From positions 1 through 64,000 of the forward strand of contig NZ_JAFMPX010000021.1 in the NCBI RefSeq assembly GCF_017353415.1: a DNA stretch of 64,000 nt. Direction: 5' to 3'. How positions within the stretch are numbered: the stretch's first letter is position 1; every line of letters begins with the position of its first letter. This stretch comes from Arthrobacter sp. E3 (GTDB taxonomy: Bacteria > Actinomycetota > Actinomycetes > Actinomycetales > Micrococcaceae). Below are positions 33,840-42,315 of the stretch, piece after piece. The notes beneath the pieces are model-generated. The model was given only the letters and a program-made list of their open reading frames with translations, searched no databases and was not told where the DNA came from. A program made the position numbers and the translations under genes.

Positions 33840-35009
33840 TTAGAGCAGGCTGACTGCCATGGCCTCAAGGGCCAGCAGGGGGGCAACATTGGTGGTGGTG
33901 AGGCGGCGGCGCACGGAGTTGATGGCGTCCATGCGAATCAGTGTGGTTTCGGGGCGGGAACGGGCGGCAAAGTCCTGTAATTGCGCCCGCAGAGGGTCGT
34001 TGACAAGCTCCAGCGCGGCATGTTGGGCACTGTTCCCTCCCCGGGCATCCAGCTGCAGGACCAGCACATCGCGGTAGAAGGAAAGTAAATCGGTCAGGGC
34101 CCTGTCCAGCTGGTCCGTCACCGAACGCTTGGCACGACGCTTCTGGTCCTCCTCCAGCGCGCGGACCTGGGCACGCATGGGCGGTGGGAGCGTCCCTGTC
34201 TCGGGTGCACCGAGGGAGCGCAGCAGCGACACCTTTTCAACGGCGTCGCGCTCTTCATTGGAGGAGGAGGCCTCCGCCTGGGCCAACTCCAGCAGGGAGG
34301 CAGCAGATTGGACAGCTGTGGAGATGTCGCGCAGCTTCAGCGGCAAGTTCACGGTTGCATCGCGCCGCTCGCGTGCGCCGGGGTCGGTGGCCAGACGGCG
34401 GGCAATGCCAATGTGGCTTTGCGCGGCGCGTGCGGCAGTCAACGCCAGTTCCGGTTCGATGCCGTCGCGGCGGACCAGCAGCGCCGCGACATCCGCCACG
34501 GGAGGCAGCCGTAGCGTCAGAGTCCGGCAGCGCGAACGGATGGTGACCAGGACATCCGCCGGGCTGGGCGCACACAGGATCCAAATGGTGCGCGGCGGCG
34601 GCTCCTCAATGGCCTTAAGCAGCACATTGGTTGTGCGCTCGGCCATGCGATCCGCGTCGCCGACGATCATGACCCGCCAACGGGACGACGACGGGCTGTC
34701 GTGGGCCTTGCGCACCAGAGCGCGGGATTCATCGATCGTGATGGTGGTTTTTTCCGTGGCGATGTAGGTGACGTCCGCGTTGGTTCCCGCCAGCGTGGTG
34801 TGGCAGGCTTTGCAGACGCCGCATCCGCGGGCCGCCAGTTCTGGGCGCTCACACACCAGGGCAGCGGCGAAAGCCAGCGCTGCGTTGGAACGGCCGGAGC
34901 CCGGGGGCCCTGTCAGTAGCCAAGCATGAGTGGGCGAGGTGGACTGTGCGGCGCGGCGTAGCTGGGCCACCACGGAGTCCTGGCCCTGCAGGTCAACCCA
35001 GACGCTCAT
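33840..35009 (-). CDS. holB: DNA polymerase III subunit delta'
   Basis: A 389-aa clamp-loader subunit. The P-loop is GPPGSGRSN, the zinc-binding loop contains CGVCKACHTT, and the sensor region MIVGDADRMAERTTNVLLKA with IEEPPPRTIW and TIRSRCRTL follows, then a helical C-terminal domain. It sits directly after tmk with a 4-bp ATGA overlap (35006-35009), an arrangement common in actinobacteria. Confidence 0.93.
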   Translation of the reverse strand: MSVWVDLQGQDSVVAQLRRAAQSTSPTHAWLLTGPPGSGRSNAALAFAAALVCERPELAARGCGVCKACHTTLAGTNADVTYIATEKTTITIDESRALVRKAHDSPSSSRWRVMIVGDADRMAERTTNVLLKAIEEPPPRTIWILCAPSPADVLVTIRSRCRTLTLRLPPVADVAALLVRRDGIEPELALTAARAAQSHIGIARRLATDPGARERRDATVNLPLKLRDISTAVQSAASLLELAQAEASSSNEERDAVEKVSLLRSLGAPETGTLPPPMRAQVRALEEDQKRRAKRSVTDQLDRALTDLLSFYRDVLVLQLDARGGNSAQHAALELVNDPLRAQLQDFAARSRPETTLIRMDAINSVRRRLTTTNVAPLLALEAMAVSLL

Positions 35010-35659
35010 GCGCGCCCCGCGACAAGGACCATGACCTGGTGTTTGATGACGCGGGCCAATTCCGCAACGGAGTCGCCAGCCGGAAGCACCAGGTAGCGGT
35101 CGGGGTGGGCTGCGGCCAGTTCGAGGAACGCTGCACGAATGGTGGAGTGGAAGGCGTCGGGCTCCGATTCCATCCGATCCTCGGCGTTATCGCCGGCCGT
35201 GCGGCGCTGGCGGCCGGATACCGGGGAAACGTCAAGCAAAACAGTCAAGTCCGGCCATAGGCCGCTCGTAGCCCAATCGTTGAGCTGGAAGATGGCGTCA
35301 TTGCCGAGGCCGCGGCCGGCGCCCTGGTAGGCGATGGAGGAATCGGCGTAGCGGTCGCTGAGCACAATCTCTCCACGGGCCATGGCCGGGACAATCACCT
35401 GGGTGGCATGAGCGGCACGGGCGGCGGCAAAGATCAGTGCCTCCGTCTTGGCGTCAATCTCACCCTGCCCATGGTCAAGGACCAGGGAACGCAGTTTTTC
35501 ACCGACGGGAGTGCCGCCCGGTTCACGGGTGCGCACGACTGTTCGTCCGGCGTCGGACAGGGCTTGGGCAAGCAGCGCGGCCTGGGTGGATTTTCCAGCA
35601 CCGTCGCCACCTTCAAAAGCGATGAACAAGCCCGGCGACGGGGCAGAGGTAGGAGTCAC
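35006..35659 (-). CDS. tmk: Thymidylate kinase (dTMP kinase)
   Basis: A 217-aa enzyme that phosphorylates dTMP to dTDP. The P-loop is FEGGDGAGKSTQ, the DR(Y/H) motif SDRYADSSIAYQG and TREPGGTPVGE loop match. Arginines near SGRQRRTAGDN represent the lid. Start ATG 35659 follows 15 bp of leader; its promoter region contains several DnaA-like boxes. It heads tmk-holB and probably the peptidase gene. Confidence 0.93.
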   Translation of the reverse strand: MTPTSAPSPGLFIAFEGGDGAGKSTQAALLAQALSDAGRTVVRTREPGGTPVGEKLRSLVLDHGQGEIDAKTEALIFAAARAAHATQVIVPAMARGEIVLSDRYADSSIAYQGAGRGLGNDAIFQLNDWATSGLWPDLTVLLDVSPVSGRQRRTAGDNAEDRMESEPDAFHSTIRAAFLELAAAHPDRYLVLPAGDSVAELARVIKHQVMVLVAGRA

Positions 35660-35700
35660 CCGACCAGCCTACCGGCCCAAGCTGGCAGGAGCATTGGCGC

Positions 35701-35753
35701 TGTGGACAACTGACCATTTGGACAAGTTCTCCACAACGGCCAGGTTATCCACA
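35701..35753. promoter_or_regulatory. Cluster of DnaA-box-like 9-mers between tmk and a transsulfuration gene
   Basis: Four 9-mers lie within 53 bp: TTGTCCACA (minus, 35701-35709), TTGTCCAAA (minus, 35717-35725), TTCTCCACA (plus, 35727-35735) and TTATCCACA (plus, 35745-35753). The first and last match DnaA consensus exactly; the others differ at one position. They face the tmk start 42 bp away. Binding by DnaA and control of tmk-holB is a reasonable hypothesis. Confidence 0.65.
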
Positions 35754-35815
35754 ATATTGAGGCTAAAAGTCATATTGCAGCGCTCGCCCGCGGTGTGCGG
35801 TCTACTGTGGGAAGT

Positions 35816-36994
35816 ATGACGTATCAGCCTGCCAGCCACCCGGAAGAACTCAGTGCCGACACCGTGGTGGTGGCAGCAGGGCGGCCCCCGCGCGGCCACG
35901 ATTCCCCCGTGAACCCGCCCATTGTGCTCTCTTCAACGTATGTGGGCTCAGGCACCGTGGTGGATGGGGACAGGGCGTACGGCCGTTACTCGAACCCCAC
36001 GTGGGATCCGCTGGAAGATGCCCTGGGCCAGCTTGAAGGCGCTGCGCTGCCGGCCCTCATCTTCAGTTCGGGATTGGCTGCCGCCTCCGCCGCGCTGTCC
36101 CTGATTCCCGCCGGCGGTGTGCTCGTCATGCCTACGCACTCCTACCAGGGCGCACTGGTCATGGCGCAGGAACAAGCTGCCAAGGGGCTGTTCACGCTGC
36201 GCACTGTGGACATTGCCAACAATGACGAGGTCATCACGGCGCTCACCGGTGCCGGCGGCAAGGCTGCGGACATGTTGTGGCTGGAGAGCCCCACCAACCC
36301 CATGCTTGAGGTGGCCGACATCCACGCGCTCTGCCGCTCGGCCCAGGCCGTGGGCGCCCTCATCGTCACCGACAACACGTTCTCCACGCCACTGGTGCAA
36401 AAGCCGCTGGAACTGGGCGCGGACATTGTGCTGCACTCCGTCACCAAATACTTGGCCGGGCACTCCGACGTCATCCTGGGCGCCCTGGCAACGTCCAATC
36501 CCACACTGCGCGAAGCCCTGCTGCACCACCGCTCCATCCATGGCGCCATCGCCGGACCGTTCGAGGCGTGGCTGGCTTTGCGGGGCCTGCGCACCTTGGC
36601 ATTGCGGGTTGAGCGCTCGCAGGCCAGTGCTTTGGTGTTGGCCCAGCGTCTTGACCTGCACGACGGCGTGGAACGGGTTTTGTTCCCCGGCCTGCCTTCG
36701 GATCCCGGTCATGTCAGGGCCAAGGCACAGATGAACGGTTTCGGTTCCATCCTGTGTATAGAGATTGCAGGCGGCGAAGAGACGGCCAATGCGGTGGTGG
36801 AGGCGCTGCGTGTGTGGACCCCCGCCACGTCCCTTGGCGGGGTGGAATCGCTTATTGAGCGTCGGCGCCGCCACGCGAACGAACCCGAGAGCGTCCCCGC
36901 CAATCTGCTGCGCCTGAGTGTGGGCATCGAAAACGTCGAGGATCTTTGGAACGACCTGGTGAGGGCCTTTGCACAGGCGGCCGCACGCGGGTAG
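35816..36994 (+). CDS. Transsulfuration-family PLP enzyme (cystathionine gamma-synthase/lyase type)
   Basis: A 392-aa fold-type I PLP enzyme. Features: IVLSSTYVG, YGRYSNPTWDPLEDALGQLE, LWLESPTNPMLEVADI, DNTFSTPLVQKPLELGADIV, and Lys211 in SVTKYLAGHSD as the cofactor Schiff base. Both cystathionine gamma-synthase and gamma-lyase share these motifs, so methionine synthesis versus cysteine release is undecided. ATG 35816 is used; a start at 35795 would add seven unmatched residues. Confidence 0.9.
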   Translation: MTYQPASHPEELSADTVVVAAGRPPRGHDSPVNPPIVLSSTYVGSGTVVDGDRAYGRYSNPTWDPLEDALGQLEGAALPALIFSSGLAAASAALSLIPAGGVLVMPTHSYQGALVMAQEQAAKGLFTLRTVDIANNDEVITALTGAGGKAADMLWLESPTNPMLEVADIHALCRSAQAVGALIVTDNTFSTPLVQKPLELGADIVLHSVTKYLAGHSDVILGALATSNPTLREALLHHRSIHGAIAGPFEAWLALRGLRTLALRVERSQASALVLAQRLDLHDGVERVLFPGLPSDPGHVRAKAQMNGFGSILCIEIAGGEETANAVVEALRVWTPATSLGGVESLIERRRRHANEPESVPANLLRLSVGIENVEDLWNDLVRAFAQAAARG

Positions 36995-37086
36995 AACCGC
37001 GGGTAGATCGGCAAGTAGAGCCAGCCCAAGCACTTTCTCAGCAAACCTGATCTGTGTTTCGCAGTGGCTGCCTGTAAGCTTGAAGG

Positions 37087-37452
37087 GTGATTGGATTCGT
37101 AAACTTCGTGGAATTTCTCATTCTGGTGGCCTTGGGCCTAATGGCCTTGGGCATTCAAGGCTGGGCTTTGAGCGATTGCGTGCGCACCACTGCGGCAGAT
37201 TTTGAACGGGTCGGCAAACGGACCAAAACGTTCTGGACGGCCGTGCTGGCCGGGTCAGTGTTCTTCGGCTTCCTCTACGTCATTGTGCCGGTGACCACGC
37301 TTACGGTTCCACCGCTGGGGATGGGCATGATCTTCTGTCTTGCTGGCGTGACCGCAGCAGGGGTTTACCTGGCCGATGTCCGGCCTGTGCTGGCTGAAGT
37401 TCGCGGCCGTGGCCGCGGTCGCGGCCAGCAAAACCGCGGCTCCTCCTGGTAG
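37087..37452 (+). CDS. DUF2516-family membrane protein
   Basis: A 121-aa actinobacterial membrane protein with three helices (FLILVALGLMALGIQGWALS, WTAVLAGSVFFGFLYVIVPV, MGMIFCLAGVTAAGVYLADV) and RGRGRGRGQ in the tail. The start is GTG 37087. Function is unknown; it is often near cell-envelope genes. Confidence 0.85.
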   Translation: MIGFVNFVEFLILVALGLMALGIQGWALSDCVRTTAADFERVGKRTKTFWTAVLAGSVFFGFLYVIVPVTTLTVPPLGMGMIFCLAGVTAAGVYLADVRPVLAEVRGRGRGRGQQNRGSSW

Positions 37453-37471
37453 GACTGCCAGATATGACTGC

Positions 37472-37488
37472 CCAGCTTCTTTAGCTGG
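37472..37488. terminator. Small hairpin between DUF2516 gene and methyltransferase gene
   Basis: CCAGCT/AGCTGG with a 5-nt TCTTT loop. It overlaps the stop codon (37481-37483) of the convergent methyltransferase gene. The stem is short, so the terminator call is tentative. Confidence 0.35.
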
Positions 37489-38392
37489 AGGTCAGTACAG
37501 CTTCGGGCATGAGGGCAGTTGCCTGAACCGGGGCCACGGCCGCCCAATCGACCGTCAGCTCACCCAAGCGCCACCGTGACGGTGAACGCACCACCGGCCA
37601 ACCGGCGTCGTACATCTTTTGGCACATGTTCAGCCACCGCTGACGGTTGCCGAACGGAGCCAACGGAGCTCCCGCCAACCAATACGTGTCCAGTGCCTGC
37701 AGGAAGTCATGGATTTTCTCCCCCGGCACGTTGTGGTGGATGAGCGCCTTGGGCAGCCGCTCGGCAATGTCCGACGGCAGGGTGAAACCACCAAAGCGGA
37801 GCGAAATAGTCAGTGACAGGGGGCCCGTGCCATCCAGCGCCACCCACGTGCTACGGCGGCCGATCTCGTCACACGTGCCGTCAACAAAGATGCCTTGTGG
37901 TGCCAGGCGGGAGCAGACGGTGAGCCAGATTAGCTGGACATCGGCTTCATCGTACTGACGCAGCACGTTGAAGGCACGCACCATGCTGGGCCTGCCGGGA
38001 ACCGGGATTTCAAAGCCGCCCACGCAAAAATCGAGTCCTTCGTGCTCCAGCGGCTTGGCGATGCGCACGCGTTCGGGCTCCATTTCAATGCCCGTGACAT
38101 GGGCGCTGGGGCAGACGGCGTGGATTCTCGAATACAGTTCAACGGCCGTTGTGGGCGCACCGCCATAGCCTAAGTCAATGACCAGCGGATGGCTCTCACC
38201 GCGCAGCCGCCATGCCTGCGGCCCGGCCAGCCAGCGGTCCACCCGACGCAGCCGGTTCGGGTTCGTGGTGCCGCGGGTGGCGTTGCCAAAGGGCTTGCCA
38301 CGGCGCCGTGCCACACGCTTTGAGGGGTCGATGGAGGCGTCCTTGACCCTCTGTGCGCGTTGAACCACCTGAAAACTATATTTGCCGCACAT
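37481..38392 (-). CDS. Class I SAM-dependent methyltransferase-like protein
   Basis: About 303 aa with a Rossmann-type SAM motif VIDLGYGGAPTTAVELYSRI, an acidic loop VTGIEMEPERVRIA, and QGIFVDGTCDEIGRRSTWVA. The N-terminal 50 residues are basic (KRVARRRGKPFGNATRG). Length and motif point to an actinobacterial methyltransferase-like family of unknown substrate. The start is uncertain: ATG 38392 or GTG 38368. A longer upstream frame overlaps the divergent gpm promoter and is not credible. Confidence 0.78.
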   Translation of the reverse strand: MCGKYSFQVVQRAQRVKDASIDPSKRVARRRGKPFGNATRGTTNPNRLRRVDRWLAGPQAWRLRGESHPLVIDLGYGGAPTTAVELYSRIHAVCPSAHVTGIEMEPERVRIAKPLEHEGLDFCVGGFEIPVPGRPSMVRAFNVLRQYDEADVQLIWLTVCSRLAPQGIFVDGTCDEIGRRSTWVALDGTGPLSLTISLRFGGFTLPSDIAERLPKALIHHNVPGEKIHDFLQALDTYWLAGAPLAPFGNRQRWLNMCQKMYDAGWPVVRSPSRWRLGELTVDWAAVAPVQATALMPEAVLTSS

Positions 38393-38549
38393 GGGTGAAA
38401 CCGCCGTTTTTGGTGCGCAGCGGGTATGGAACGCGACACATTTTGCGGGTGCAGCATCCACCCACGTGCTCACATACACCGCATCCACGGCTGATTTCTG
38501 CGGAGCGTAGCAATTCCAGCCAGCTGGTTCCGGCCGGTAGGATGGCCTC

Positions 38550-39296
38550 ATGACATATACGCTGATTTTGCTCCGGCATGGCCACAGTGAGTGGAATGCC
38601 AAGAACCTTTTCACTGGCTGGGTGGACGTTGACCTCAACGACCAGGGCCGCACCGAGGCTGTCCGCGGCGGTGAGCTGCTGGTGGAGAACAACCTCCTAC
38701 CGGACGTGGTCTACACTTCGCGCCTGAAGCGTGCCATCAACACGGCCAACATGACGCTGGAGAAAGCCGACCGTGGCTGGATCGACGTCAAGCGCAGCTG
38801 GCGCCTGAACGAGCGCCACTACGGTGCTTTGCAGGGCAAGGACAAGGTCCAGACGCTCGCCGAATTCGGTGAGGCGCAGTTCATGGAGTGGCGTCGCAGC
38901 TACGACACCGCCCCGCCGCCCCTGTCAGATGACAGCGAATTCTCGCAGATCAACGACCCCCGCTACGCGGACCTTGGCGATGACATGCCGCGTTCGGAAT
39001 GTCTCAAGGACGTGCTGGAACGTCTGCTGCCGTACTGGGAAGCAGAAATCAAGGAAGACCTCAAGGCTGGAAAGACTGTTCTTGTCACGGCCCACGGCAA
39101 CTCGCTGCGCGCCATGGTCAAGCACTTGGACGGCATCTCCGACGACGCCATCTCGGCGCTGAACATCCCCACCGGCATCCCGCTGCTGTACGAACTGGAT
39201 GAGAACTTCGCCCCCATCAACCCCGGTGGCCGGTACCTGGACCCGGATGCAGCAGAGACCGCCATCCTCGCTGTGGCAAACCAGGGCAAGAAGTAA
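38550..39296 (+). CDS. gpmA: 2,3-bisphosphoglycerate-dependent phosphoglycerate mutase
   Basis: A 248-aa glycolytic enzyme that interconverts 3- and 2-phosphoglycerate. The phosphohistidine motif [18 protein letters not shown] is at the N-terminus, [19 protein letters not shown] follows, and the second His lies in [15 protein letters not shown]. Length and motifs fit the dPGM family. It is followed by a strong bidirectional hairpin. Confidence 0.95.
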   Translation: MTYTLILLRHGHSEWNAKNLFTGWVDVDLNDQGRTEAVRGGELLVENNLLPDVVYTSRLKRAINTANMTLEKADRGWIDVKRSWRLNERHYGALQGKDKVQTLAEFGEAQFMEWRRSYDTAPPPLSDDSEFSQINDPRYADLGDDMPRSECLKDVLERLLPYWEAEIKEDLKAGKTVLVTAHGNSLRAMVKHLDGISDDAISALNIPTGIPLLYELDENFAPINPGGRYLDPDAAETAILAVANQGKK

Positions 39297-39313
39297 CACG
39301 ACGTTATAGCACG

Positions 39314-39358
39314 AAAGCGGGACGGAACCTTTCACTGGTAAAGGTTCCGTCCCGCTTT
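39314..39358. terminator. Bidirectional terminator between gpmA and phoU
   Basis: A perfect 19-bp stem AAAGCGGGACGGAACCTTT pairs with its complement, with a 7-nt loop. It has a T run on the plus side. Situated between convergent gpmA and phoU. Confidence 0.93.
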
Positions 39359-39390
39359 TACATTAGCGGACCCGTCGTTTCCCGGCGGAT

Positions 39391-40053
39391 CTAGCTAGCC
39401 AGGAAGTCCTCGGGCTGCCACTCTCCCGTGACGAGGTAGGAGACCTTGCGTGCCACTGACACGCCATGGTCGCCAAAGCGCTCAAAGTAGCGGCTGGCCA
39501 GCGTGACGTCCACAGTGGTAGCCGGTGTTTCCTGCCAGTCAGGGGAGGCGATGGTGGAGAACACGGTCTTGTGGAGCTTGCTGATGCGGGCCTTGGCGGC
39601 GGCGATGTCCGCCACGAGTTCAAGGTCGCGGGTGTCCAGCAACTCAGTGACTTTCTCCGCGATCAGAATATCCAGGCTGGCCAGCTCGGCAAATGTCGCT
39701 GTCAGCGGCGCCGGGATCACCGTATTGGGGAAACGCAGCCGGGTCAGTTGGCCGATGTGCCGGGCCAGGTCGCCCATCCGTTCGAGCGAGGCGCTCATCC
39801 GCAGCGAACCAACGATCATGCGCAGGTCGCTGGCCACCGGCCCCTGCAACGCCAAGACGTCGATGGCCCGTTCGTCCAAGTCATTTTGCAGGAAGTCGAT
39901 GCGGGCGTCGGCAGCAATGACCTCCTGGGCAGCTTGCAGGTCTGCTGCGGCAAATGCAGTTGTGGCCTTCGTGATGGCCTCGCACACCAGTGCGGAGATC
40001 TCAATGAGTCCCTCACCGATTTGGTGGAGCTCGGCCTGGAAAACTTTACGCAC
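39391..40053 (-). CDS. phoU: Phosphate transport system regulator PhoU
   Basis: A 220-aa helical protein of two three-helix bundles. The starts MRKVFQAELHQIGEGL, then DLRMIVGSLRMSASLERMGD and SRYFERFGDHGVSVARKVSY carry the family's metal-binding E-x3-D pattern (LERMGD, FERFGD). PhoU inhibits the phosphate sensor kinase when phosphate is plentiful. It is divergent from senX3-regX3; the 160-bp space contains PHO-box-like repeats. Confidence 0.93.
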   Translation of the reverse strand: MRKVFQAELHQIGEGLIEISALVCEAITKATTAFAAADLQAAQEVIAADARIDFLQNDLDERAIDVLALQGPVASDLRMIVGSLRMSASLERMGDLARHIGQLTRLRFPNTVIPAPLTATFAELASLDILIAEKVTELLDTRDLELVADIAAAKARISKLHKTVFSTIASPDWQETPATTVDVTLASRYFERFGDHGVSVARKVSYLVTGEWQPEDFLAS

Positions 40054-40110
40054 GCGTGTGTCCTTTCATGGGCAGGGCGGTGGGGCCCTCGTTGCCCTCA
40101 GCCTGCCAGT

Positions 40111-40154
40111 TGAACGTGAACGCGGCGGCACGGCAAGGTGAACGTTTGCTGAAC
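40111..40154 (-). promoter_or_regulatory. PHO-box-like direct repeats between phoU and senX3
   Basis: On the plus strand TGAAC occurs at 40111, 40117, 40139 and 40150. The last two are 11 bp apart and 40117 to 40139 is 22 bp, so three half-sites (GTTCA on the minus strand) share an 11-bp register as in PhoP/RegX3 boxes. Located about 57 bp ahead of phoU and about 60 bp ahead of senX3. Confidence 0.6.
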
Positions 40155-40213
40155 GAGTGGGGACGGCAGGCGGTTTTGGCACAATTGCCGCCGCCACCGC
40201 ATAGGCTTGTGCC

Positions 40214-41461
40214 GTGGATCCCTTGGTGGTTGGACTGGTGGCAGGGCTCATTGGCCTGGCCTTGGGCGTGTTTGGCATGTTCGCTTTCAGTCTCAGCGAA
40301 CGCACCCGCCAGCTCTCTCTGGACATCGGCGAACCCGCCCTTCCCGATGGTTCCGCCGAAGTCCTCTCCGTGGTGGGCAAGGCCTACATCGTCATTGACA
40401 CGGTCGACGGCGTGGTGCGCGCCAGTGCCGGTGCCTACGCCTTTGGCCTGGTGCGAGGGCACACGGTGGTCCATCAGGAACTGCTGGAACTGGCCCACCG
40501 GGTGCGCCGTGACGGGGTCATTGAAGAACGCGACCTGACCCTGCCGCGGGTGCTGCCGCCAGCGGCCGTGGACCCGGTCTCGGGGGAGCCCATCGCTGCG
40601 GAACTGCCAAGGATCCAGGGTGCGCCGGGGCAGGGCACGCTCGTGATCCAGGTCCGGGTGGCGCCATTGGGGGAGGAGTACATTCTCCTGCTGGCCGATG
40701 ACCGCACCGAGATTGCCCGCACCGAAGCCGTGCGCAACGACTTTGTGGCGAATGTGTCGCACGAGCTCAAAACTCCCGTCGGCGCCCTTTCACTGCTGGC
40801 CGAAGCTATTGAGTCCGCGCCGGAGGACCAGGCCACCGTCCGCCGCTTTGCCTCGCGCATGATGACGGAATCGGCACGTCTGGCGGCTCTGGTGCAGGAC
40901 ATCATTGAACTATCCCGTCTGCAGGGCAAGGATGTGGCCCTTGCCGGCACTGCCGTGGATATGGACTCCGTGATTGCGGAGGCGGTGGACAGGACCCGGC
41001 TCCCGGCACAGGGCAAAAACATCACGCTGGTCGTCGGTCCGTCCCAGCCTGCCGCCGTCCATGGCGACCACGCCCAGCTGGTGACCGCCTTGCGCAACCT
41101 GATCGACAACGCCGTGCGGTATTCCCCCGAGAATACACAGGTGGGCATCGGGCTGGCGGTGGGGGCCGGCGTCGTCTCCGTCAGCATCTCCGACCAGGGC
41201 GACGGGCTCACCCCGCAGGAGCAGGACAGGGTCTTCGAACGTTTCTACCGTGTGGATGCCGCCCGCTCCCGGCACACCGGCGGCACCGGGCTGGGCCTGA
41301 GCATCGTCAAGCACATCGTGAGCAACCACGGCGGGGAAGTGACCCTTTGGTCTGCCCCGAAAATGGGGTCGACCTTCACGGTACGCCTTCCCCAGCTTTC
41401 ACTTCCAACGTCCGACGGCGGCACGCACCACAGCGCCGATCGGCACCCCGGCTTGATCTAA
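40214..41461 (+). CDS. senX3: Phosphate-sensing histidine kinase SenX3
   Basis: A 415-aa kinase with one N-terminal membrane segment (VVGLVAGLIGLALGVFGMFA), a PAS-like sensor region, a HisKA box with His183 in VSHELKTPVG, and ATPase boxes NLIDNAVRYSPE, SDQGDGLTP, RFYRVDAARSRHTGGTGLGL. SenX3 pairs with the downstream RegX3 for phosphate starvation. GTG 40214. It lies 15 bp from regX3. Confidence 0.93.
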   Translation: MDPLVVGLVAGLIGLALGVFGMFAFSLSERTRQLSLDIGEPALPDGSAEVLSVVGKAYIVIDTVDGVVRASAGAYAFGLVRGHTVVHQELLELAHRVRRDGVIEERDLTLPRVLPPAAVDPVSGEPIAAELPRIQGAPGQGTLVIQVRVAPLGEEYILLLADDRTEIARTEAVRNDFVANVSHELKTPVGALSLLAEAIESAPEDQATVRRFASRMMTESARLAALVQDIIELSRLQGKDVALAGTAVDMDSVIAEAVDRTRLPAQGKNITLVVGPSQPAAVHGDHAQLVTALRNLIDNAVRYSPENTQVGIGLAVGAGVVSVSISDQGDGLTPQEQDRVFERFYRVDAARSRHTGGTGLGLSIVKHIVSNHGGEVTLWSAPKMGSTFTVRLPQLSLPTSDGGTHHSADRHPGLI

Positions 41462-41476
41462 AGGAGCGCAACGAGC

Positions 41477-42157
41477 GTGAGCAGAATTTTGATAGTTGAA
41501 GACGAAGAGTCCATCAGTGACCCGTTGTCATTCCTGCTGGGCAAGGAAGGGTATGAGGTTCGTGTTGCTGACAACGGGCTGGACGCGCTGTTGGAATTTG
41601 AGCGCAGCGGTGCCGATTTGGTGCTTCTGGACCTGCAACTGCCGGGCATGAGCGGCACGGAAGTGTGCCGGCACCTGCGCCAACGCTCCAATGTGCCTGT
41701 CATCATGCTCACCGCCAAGGATTCTGAAATCGACAAGGTGGTGGGGCTGGAGCTCGGTGCTGATGACTATGTGACCAAGCCGTACTCCTCACGCGAATTG
41801 ATCGCACGGATCAGGGCTGTACTGCGGCGCCAAGCGGAACCGGAGGAGCTGTTGCATTCCACCGTGCAGGCCGGACCCGTGCGCATGGACGTTGAGCGCC
41901 ATGTTGTCAGTGTCCACGGGGAAGCAGTGGGCTTTCCGCTGAAGGAATTTGAACTTCTGGAAATGCTGCTGCGCAATGCCGGAAAGGTGTTGACCCGCGG
42001 TCAGTTGATTGACCGGGTCTGGGGTTCGGACTATGTGGGGGACACAAAAACCCTGGACGTGCACATGAAGCGGCTGCGCAGCAAGATTGAGCCTGATCCC
42101 GCAGCGCCCAAGTACCTGCTCACCGTGCGAGGCCTTGGCTACAAGTTCGAACCCTAA
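41477..42157 (+). CDS. regX3: Response regulator RegX3 (OmpR family)
   Basis: A 226-aa regulator. Receiver motifs are VEDEESISD and phosphoacceptor Asp52 in LLDLQLPGMSG, with MLTAKDSE and DYVTKPYS; the C-terminal OmpR winged helix has GKVLTRGQLIDRVWG and LDVHMKRLRSKIE. GTG 41477. With SenX3 it controls phosphate-uptake genes. Confidence 0.95.
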   Translation: MSRILIVEDEESISDPLSFLLGKEGYEVRVADNGLDALLEFERSGADLVLLDLQLPGMSGTEVCRHLRQRSNVPVIMLTAKDSEIDKVVGLELGADDYVTKPYSSRELIARIRAVLRRQAEPEELLHSTVQAGPVRMDVERHVVSVHGEAVGFPLKEFELLEMLLRNAGKVLTRGQLIDRVWGSDYVGDTKTLDVHMKRLRSKIEPDPAAPKYLLTVRGLGYKFEP

Positions 42158-42315
42158 GCCTTTTGGACAATTATGGACACGATCATGGATAAAAGGCGTC
42201 ACATGATCAAATAAGTTAGTTTTTGGTTGCCCCTGTGTGGCGCTCGTCATATGCTGTGACGGATAACATAACGGGTAGCCGGTGCGGCTGCATTGAGATT
42301 TGAGGGACTTGATCC

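Noticed and set aside
35701-35753. Interpretation of the DnaA boxes as the chromosome origin
   Set aside because: Too few boxes, no AT-rich unwinding region, and no dnaA/dnaN/gyrB neighbours.
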